A stretch of DNA of 9,223 bases from DATFAS01 sp035254305 (GTDB taxonomy: Bacteria > Bacillota > Bacilli > Aneurinibacillales > RAOX-1): assembly GCA_035254305.1 (NCBI GenBank), contig DATFAS010000165.1, positions 1 to 9,223 of the forward strand, read 5' to 3'. A program made the translations under genes and the position numbers. The notes below the pieces were generated by a model. It ran no database searches, was not told where the DNA came from, and was given only the letters and a program-made list of their open reading frames with translations. Shown piece by piece: positions 5,513 through 9,223 of this stretch. Each line of letters opens with the position of its first letter. Positions within the stretch are counted from its first letter, which is position 1.

Positions 5513-6229
5513 ATGAAAGTTACTCTATTTGCAACTTGTATCGTAGATATGTTCCAAGGCAATGTTGGCAAGGCGACAGTTGAATTGCTTGAAAGACTTG
5601 GATGTGTTGTAGAATTCCCAGAATCACAGATTTGCTGTGGTCAGCCTGCATATAACAGCGGTTATGTGAAGGAATCGAAAGAAGCTATGAAGCAAATGAT
5701 GGAAACATTCCGTGATGCCGAATATGTCGTTTCGCCATCTGGATCGTGCGCCTATATGTTCCATGAGTATCCTCATGTTTTTGCAGGTGACCCCGTATGG
5801 GAGCCAAAGGCAAAAGCATTAGCTGCCAAGACATATGAACTAACCCAATTTATCGTTGAAGTCTTAAAAACAGAAGATGTCGGTGCTAGATTTGAGGGAA
5901 ATGTGACTTATCACACTTCATGTCATATGACAAGATTACTAGGTGTGAAAGAACCACCAATGATTCTATTAAAAAATGTCAAAGGTTTAACATTCACTGA
6001 ATTACCAGGTAAAGAACAATGCTGCGGCTTTGGCGGTACCTTCTCTGTTAAAATGGCACAGATTTCTGAGCAGATGGTTGATGAAAAAGTCCGTCATGTA
6101 GAAGAAACTGGTGCAGAATACTTGATTGGCGCAGATGCAGGCTGCTTAATGAATATCGGCGGCAGGATGAATCGATTAGGGAAACCGCTAAAAGTACTGC
6201 ATATTGCAGAAGTATTAAACAGCCGTTAG
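5513..6229 (+). CDS. lutA: Lactate utilisation protein LutA (Fe-S, CCG-domain protein)
   Basis: A 238-residue protein with two cysteine-rich CCG domains, the family of heterodisulfide-reductase and glycolate-oxidase iron-sulfur subunits. The first has C9, C41-C42-G43 (ICCGQPAYNSG) and C79. The second has C137 (TSCHMTR), C170-C171-G172 (QCCGFGGTFSVK) and C211. These residues should bind iron-sulfur or related redox centres. LutA works with LutB and LutC in the cytoplasmic oxidation of L-lactate to pyruvate, independent of the classical NAD-linked enzyme. The division of labour among the three subunits is not well defined. ATG 5513 follows AAGGGGA at 5499-5505. It is the first gene of the operon, with the operator candidate about 50 bases upstream. 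All expected cysteines are present and the length is normal. Confidence 0.95.
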   Translation: MKVTLFATCIVDMFQGNVGKATVELLERLGCVVEFPESQICCGQPAYNSGYVKESKEAMKQMMETFRDAEYVVSPSGSCAYMFHEYPHVFAGDPVWEPKAKALAAKTYELTQFIVEVLKTEDVGARFEGNVTYHTSCHMTRLLGVKEPPMILLKNVKGLTFTELPGKEQCCGFGGTFSVKMAQISEQMVDEKVRHVEETGAEYLIGADAGCLMNIGGRMNRLGKPLKVLHIAEVLNSR

Positions 6230-6242
6230 AAAAAATGATTGT

Positions 6243-6247
6243 GGAGG
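6243..6247 (+). promoter_or_regulatory. Ribosome binding site fixing the lutB start
   Basis: GGAGG lies eight bases before ATG 6256. It falls inside the longer frame that begins at ATG 6235, which has no Shine-Dalgarno sequence of its own. Confidence 0.75.
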
Positions 6248-6255
6248 AATTTCCT

Positions 6256-7683
6256 ATGGCAATGAAGATTAGTACCGAACAGTTTAAAGACCGTGTTGAA
6301 AATGGAATCCAAGATGATTTCATGCGCGGAGCCGTAGCCAAAGCGCAGGATGGAATGGGATTGAAACGCAAGGCTGTAACCACTGAGGAACTCGGCAACT
6401 GGGAAGATTGGCGCAATCACGGCGAAGAAATCCGACAACATGTTATTGAGTATTTGGATTACTACCTAGAGCAGTTAAGTGAAAATGTTGCCAAGCGTGG
6501 CGGGCACGTCTTTTTTGCCCAAACGAAGGAAGAAGCAAATGAGTATGTCAGAAGTGTTGTGCAGAAGAAAAACGCAAAAAAAATTGTTAAATCAAAATCG
6601 ATGGTGACGGAAGAAATTAGCTTAAATGCAATGCTTCAGGAGGAAGGCTGTGAAGTCGTCGAGACCGACCTCGGCGAATATATTCTTCAGCTTGATGACC
6701 ATGATCCACCCTCCCATATCGTTGTACCTGCCTTACACAAAAACAAAGAGCAAATTCGCGAAGTATTCGAAAAAAAATTAGGATACACCAAAACATCAAA
6801 ACCAGAAGAACTCGCCTATCAAGCACGTATTACCCTTCGTAAGAAATTTCTTGAAGCAGATATCGGGATTACCGGTTGTAACTTTGCGGTTGCTGAGACA
6901 GGTTCATTCAGCTTAGTTACAAATGAAGGGAATGCTGATTTAGTAACAGCACTACCAAAAACACAAATTACCATCATGGGGATGGAACGAATTGTTCCAA
7001 CCTTCGAAGAGATGGAAGTCCTCATCAGCATGTTAACGAGAAATGCTGTTGGGCAAAAGCTAACGAGCTATATTACCGTATTAACTGGTCCTCGGGAGGA
7101 GCTAGATGTTGACGGACCGCAGGAATTCCACCTAGTCATTGTGGATAATGGTAGATCCAGTATTATTGGAAGTGAATTCCAGTCCATATTACAATGTATC
7201 CGCTGTGGTGCTTGCATCAATGTCTGCCCAGTATACCGTCATATCGGCGGCCACTCCTACGGCTCCATTTATCCCGGGCCAATGGGCGCCGTCCTTACTC
7301 CATTATTAGGAGGCTATGATGACTACAAGGAGCTTCCCTATGCATCGACCCTTTGCGGTGCCTGTACAGAAGTATGCCCGGTGAAAATTCCACTCCATAA
7401 ACTGATTCACAAACATCGGGAAATCATAGTGGAACAGGAAGGAAAAGCACCCGTCTCTGAAAAATTATTAATGAAAGCCTTTGGTCTTGGAGCAGCTTCA
7501 CCTACTCTGTATAAAATTGGTTCCAAATTCGCACCAGCTGCACTAAATCCATTTACCTCAGGGGATAAGATCTCTAATGGACCAGGGCCGCTTAAGGCTT
7601 GGACGGATATTCGAGAGTTCCCGGCTCCGAATAAAGAAAGATTCAGAGATTGGTTTAAAAATCGCGACAAAGGAGATAAATAA
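6256..7683 (+). CDS. lutB: Lactate utilisation iron-sulfur protein LutB
   Basis: From ATG 6256 this is 475 residues. It begins MAMKIS like B. subtilis LutB as I recall it. The first two thirds form a LUD domain with NAKKIVKSKSMVTEEI, IGITGCNFAVAETGSFSLVTNEGN (203-226) and TLTGPRE-type loops. The C-terminal part carries a ferredoxin-like pair of cysteine motifs, C314-x2-C317-x2-C320-x3-C324-P and C367-x2-C370-x3-C374-P. The second lacks one cysteine of a classical set, which is how the family usually looks. It should carry electrons during lactate oxidation with LutA and LutC. An earlier in-frame ATG at 6235 lacks a ribosome binding site. The gene follows lutA after 26 bases and precedes lutC by two, so the three are surely co-transcribed. 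Conservation seems very high and nothing is missing. Confidence 0.95.
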   Translation: MAMKISTEQFKDRVENGIQDDFMRGAVAKAQDGMGLKRKAVTTEELGNWEDWRNHGEEIRQHVIEYLDYYLEQLSENVAKRGGHVFFAQTKEEANEYVRSVVQKKNAKKIVKSKSMVTEEISLNAMLQEEGCEVVETDLGEYILQLDDHDPPSHIVVPALHKNKEQIREVFEKKLGYTKTSKPEELAYQARITLRKKFLEADIGITGCNFAVAETGSFSLVTNEGNADLVTALPKTQITIMGMERIVPTFEEMEVLISMLTRNAVGQKLTSYITVLTGPREELDVDGPQEFHLVIVDNGRSSIIGSEFQSILQCIRCGACINVCPVYRHIGGHSYGSIYPGPMGAVLTPLLGGYDDYKELPYASTLCGACTEVCPVKIPLHKLIHKHREIIVEQEGKAPVSEKLLMKAFGLGAASPTLYKIGSKFAPAALNPFTSGDKISNGPGPLKAWTDIREFPAPNKERFRDWFKNRDKGDK

Positions 7684-7685
7684 CC

Positions 7686-8405
7686 ATGATTGGCACCATC
7701 CATAATCGAGATAAATTTTTAAATCAACTTGCTAGCCAGCTGAACCGGCCTCGTGTTTTCTCTCCGGTTGAAAGACCGATCTGGAAATACCAGCCACAGC
7801 ATGAGGTTTATAAAGGTGCGACGCAGGATGAGCTGCTAGAGATTTTGACGGAGCATTGTAAAAAAATCCATACGAGGATTTTTACCACTGACCTAAACGA
7901 TCTGCCCGGTGTTATTCATGATGTGGTCGTTGACAATGGCGGCGGTCCTATTATAACTTGGAAGGACGAACGCTTCTCCGAATGGGGGCTTGACTCCTTA
8001 ATGAAACAGGAGTGGCCAGCACAAAACATGGATGTGTTTGAATGGGATTTCACCTTAGGGGAAGAAAATGTGCAAAAAGCGGAGAAAGCTAATGTCGGTA
8101 TCACGATTAGTGAAATCACGCTTGCTGAATCGGGAACAGTAGTCCTATTTAGCGACAAAGATAAGGGAAGAACTGTAAGCTTTTTACCTGCCACTTCAAT
8201 CATGCTCATTCCAAAAAGCACCCTTGTTCCAAGAATGACACAAGCAGCAGTGAAAATGCGGGAAATCTATCAGGAAACAGGACATGTTGCCTCCTGTATC
8301 AATTTCATCTCCGGTCCAAGTAACTCTGCTGATATTGAATTGAACCTTGTTGTTGGAGTTCACGGCCCTATAAAAGCAACTTATATTGTGATCAATGATC
8401 TATAG
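7686..8405 (+). CDS. lutC: Lactate utilisation protein LutC (LUD domain)
   Basis: A 239-residue cytoplasmic protein made of a single LUD domain, the fold also found in the N-terminal part of LutB. Recognisable stretches are GITISEITLAESGTVVLF (138-155), RTVSFLPATSIML (162-174) and the glycine-rich SGPSNSADIE with VVGVHGP (209-228). LutC is needed with LutA and LutB for growth on L-lactate in B. subtilis. Its exact catalytic part is not settled, and it has no cysteine cluster of its own. ATG 7686 follows AAAGGAG at 7669-7675, located inside the end of lutB. The two-base gap to lutB implies coupled translation. It is the last gene of the operon and is followed by a strong terminator. Length and motifs are as expected for the family. 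Confidence 0.94.
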   Translation: MIGTIHNRDKFLNQLASQLNRPRVFSPVERPIWKYQPQHEVYKGATQDELLEILTEHCKKIHTRIFTTDLNDLPGVIHDVVVDNGGGPIITWKDERFSEWGLDSLMKQEWPAQNMDVFEWDFTLGEENVQKAEKANVGITISEITLAESGTVVLFSDKDKGRTVSFLPATSIMLIPKSTLVPRMTQAAVKMREIYQETGHVASCINFISGPSNSADIELNLVVGVHGPIKATYIVINDL

Positions 8406-8420
8406 GTTAAGGCCTACCTT

Positions 8421-8454
8421 AATGAAGGGGATTTCTTAGGATCCCCTTCATTTT
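8421..8454 (+). terminator. Strong intrinsic terminator of lutABC
   Basis: AATGAAGGGGAT (8421-8432) pairs perfectly with ATCCCCTTCATT (8441-8452) over 12 bases, with an 8-base loop, ending in TTTTAT. It begins 16 bases after the lutC stop codon. The minus-strand exit has no T run, so it acts mainly on lutABC. Confidence 0.9.
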
Positions 8455-8473
8455 ATAAGGTCAGCCAGTTTAA

Positions 8474-8494
8474 AAATGGAGCCCCGGGGGCTTT
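8474..8494 (-). terminator. Probable terminator of the DUF3231 gene
   Basis: Read on the minus strand, just past the stop codon, a GC-rich hairpin (AGCCCCCGGGGCT, 8492-8480) is followed by CCATTTTTA. The stem is short because the loop must take some of the central bases, but GC content and T run fit an intrinsic terminator. Confidence 0.55.
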
Positions 8495-9052
8495 TTAAGC
8501 ATGTACAAGTTCAGGAGTTTGAACATGGAGTGGTGGTACAACCAGCCAACCTTTCTGCTTATTAAGGCGAAGCAGCCTAACTCCAAATTGCGCTGTAGTA
8601 ACATGGAACTGTCCAAACATAGCTGCAATGTCTTCCCGAATACATTGACCCATGATTGAACTACAAGCCACTAATCCTAGAGCAATATCTCTTGAAATTG
8701 CTCCTGCAACTTCAGGGTCATTGATTCTTGCACCTGCTGGAATACTCTCTATGGAAGCAACAGGTCGGTCTGGAGGAGTTGGAGGTAAGGCAACTCCGTT
8801 TGCTTTAAGCAAGTTTTCAACCTGTTCAATGCATTGCTTTTTGGATGTAATGCAATCTTGAATAAAGTTGTGTAATTCTTTGTCTCCACAATGATTGAGA
8901 TATACTTGATACTGTGCGTACAATGCTTTTTCTGTTAACAAATAGCCCCACACACCTGAAACTTCACCATAATGCATTGGTTCGTTTTGCGGATTTCCAC
9001 TTAAAATTCCCATGATTGTCCTCCCTACACTTGTTAAAGATTGAAAATCCAT
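8495..9052 (-). CDS. DUF3231 family protein
   Basis: A 185-residue, mostly helical soluble protein, which I assign to the DUF3231 family known mainly from Bacillaceae. Typical stretches are GILSGNPQNEPMHYGEV (15-31), YLNHCGDKEL (51-60), the proline-rich LPPTPPDRP (89-97), SRDIALGLVACSSIMGQCIREDIAAMFGQFH (in the region 120-150) and a C-terminal NKQKGWLVVPPL. The pattern of two helical pairs resembles ferritin-like bundles. H28, E30, H54, E140 and H150 could be metal ligands, but that is speculative. No function is established. ATG 9052 has AAGGAG eight bases upstream. ATG 9013 (172 residues, MGILSGNP) has GGGAGG six bases upstream and may be the family-typical start. The gene converges on lutABC, is separated from it by terminators, and seems unrelated to lactate use. 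Confidence 0.85.
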   Translation of the reverse strand: MDFQSLTSVGRTIMGILSGNPQNEPMHYGEVSGVWGYLLTEKALYAQYQVYLNHCGDKELHNFIQDCITSKKQCIEQVENLLKANGVALPPTPPDRPVASIESIPAGARINDPEVAGAISRDIALGLVACSSIMGQCIREDIAAMFGQFHVTTAQFGVRLLRLNKQKGWLVVPPLHVQTPELVHA

Positions 9053-9147
9053 TGGGTTTCTCCTTAATGAAAATTTTTAACCCAATACTATTCTGTCCTT
9101 GACAAGCATTTTTCTTCATGGGAGTTTTTCCTATTTAATCAAGTTCA

Positions 9148-9172
9148 AACGGATGACCCATTCTTATCCGTT
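9148..9172. repeat. Short inverted repeat near the right edge
   Basis: AACGGAT (9148-9154) and ATCCGTT (9166-9172) form a 7-bp perfect stem with an 11-base loop. The run of A after it means T on the minus strand lies on the wrong side for a terminator by itself. Its role is unknown. Confidence 0.3.
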
Positions 9173-9209
9173 AAAAAAGGACACTGATTTTAATTCAGCG
9201 TCCCTTTTT
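9173..9209. terminator. Probable bidirectional terminator at the right edge
   Basis: AAAAAAGGACACTGA (9173-9187) pairs with TCAGCGTCCCTTTTT (9195-9209), with two mismatches around an AT loop. The stem is flanked by A on the left and T on the right, so it can stop transcription in both directions. It probably ends a gene lying outside the window and insulates the DUF3231 gene. Confidence 0.65.
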
Positions 9210-9223
9210 AATCCTATTCACCT

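Noticed and set aside
6048..8221. Minus-strand open frames across lutA, lutB and lutC
   Set aside because: They overlap well-recognised, full-length lut genes in antisense, lack start signals and resemble no family I know.
8480..8492. AGCCCCGGGGGCT as an operator palindrome
   Set aside because: Its place right after the DUF3231 stop and the T run on the minus strand fit a terminator better.
9070..9120. Forespore-type (sigma-F/G) promoter for the DUF3231 gene on the minus strand
   Set aside because: GAAGA and CAGAATA at 17 bases spacing each miss the consensus by one base and the spacing is one short. This is too weak to report as a feature.
9150..9158. CGGATGACC, nine bases identical to one half of the LutR operator candidate
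   Set aside because: The other half of the palindrome is absent and it lies far from any lactate promoter. A chance half-site is more likely.

Overview
The window looks like chromosomal DNA from a low-GC Gram-positive spore-former of the Bacillaceae (Bacillus, Neobacillus or a near relative). The reasons are AT-rich DNA, strong GGAGG-type ribosome binding sites, sigma-A-like promoters, a complete lutABC operon close to the Bacillus subtilis type, and a DUF3231 protein, a family I know mainly from Bacillaceae. The genus call is inference. I see no phage, insertion sequence, CRISPR array, rRNA or tRNA.

Layout. The left third (1-2560) is loosely organised. It holds a secreted protein with two copies of a short helical repeat (106-822), followed by a large hairpin. 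Next come a gene-poor stretch with possible decayed coding, a small two-helix membrane protein on the minus strand, a 5'-truncated remnant of a chemotaxis receptor (1531-1764), and an orphan ModC-like ABC ATPase with no partner permease or binding protein in view. A two-way terminator at 2516-2548 closes this part.

The centre and right (2562-8405) form a compact L-lactate utilisation module. A lactate permease (lutP/lctP family) is on the minus strand. The GntR/FadR-type regulator lutR runs divergently from it, followed by lutA, lutB and lutC on the plus strand. The permease should import lactate and LutABC, an iron-sulfur protein set, should oxidise it to pyruvate. The two structural promoter regions, permease and lutA, carry the same 19-base sequence AGGTCATCCGATGACCAGT centred on a perfect palindrome. 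This is the obvious LutR operator candidate. Each region also has a candidate CcpA (cre-like) site. lutR has its own likely -10 box and a terminator separating it from lutABC.

Beyond lutC there are a very clean terminator, a convergent DUF3231 gene with two possible starts, and a two-way terminator at the right edge.

Several of the longest possible open frames begin too early. Ribosome binding sites favour 4568 for lutR, 6256 for lutB, 4268 for the permease and 1409 for the small membrane protein. I found no convincing undescribed system. The best leads are regulatory: the paired operator, and a separate 10-bp inverted repeat over the permease -35 box. The unassigned secreted repeat protein is next.
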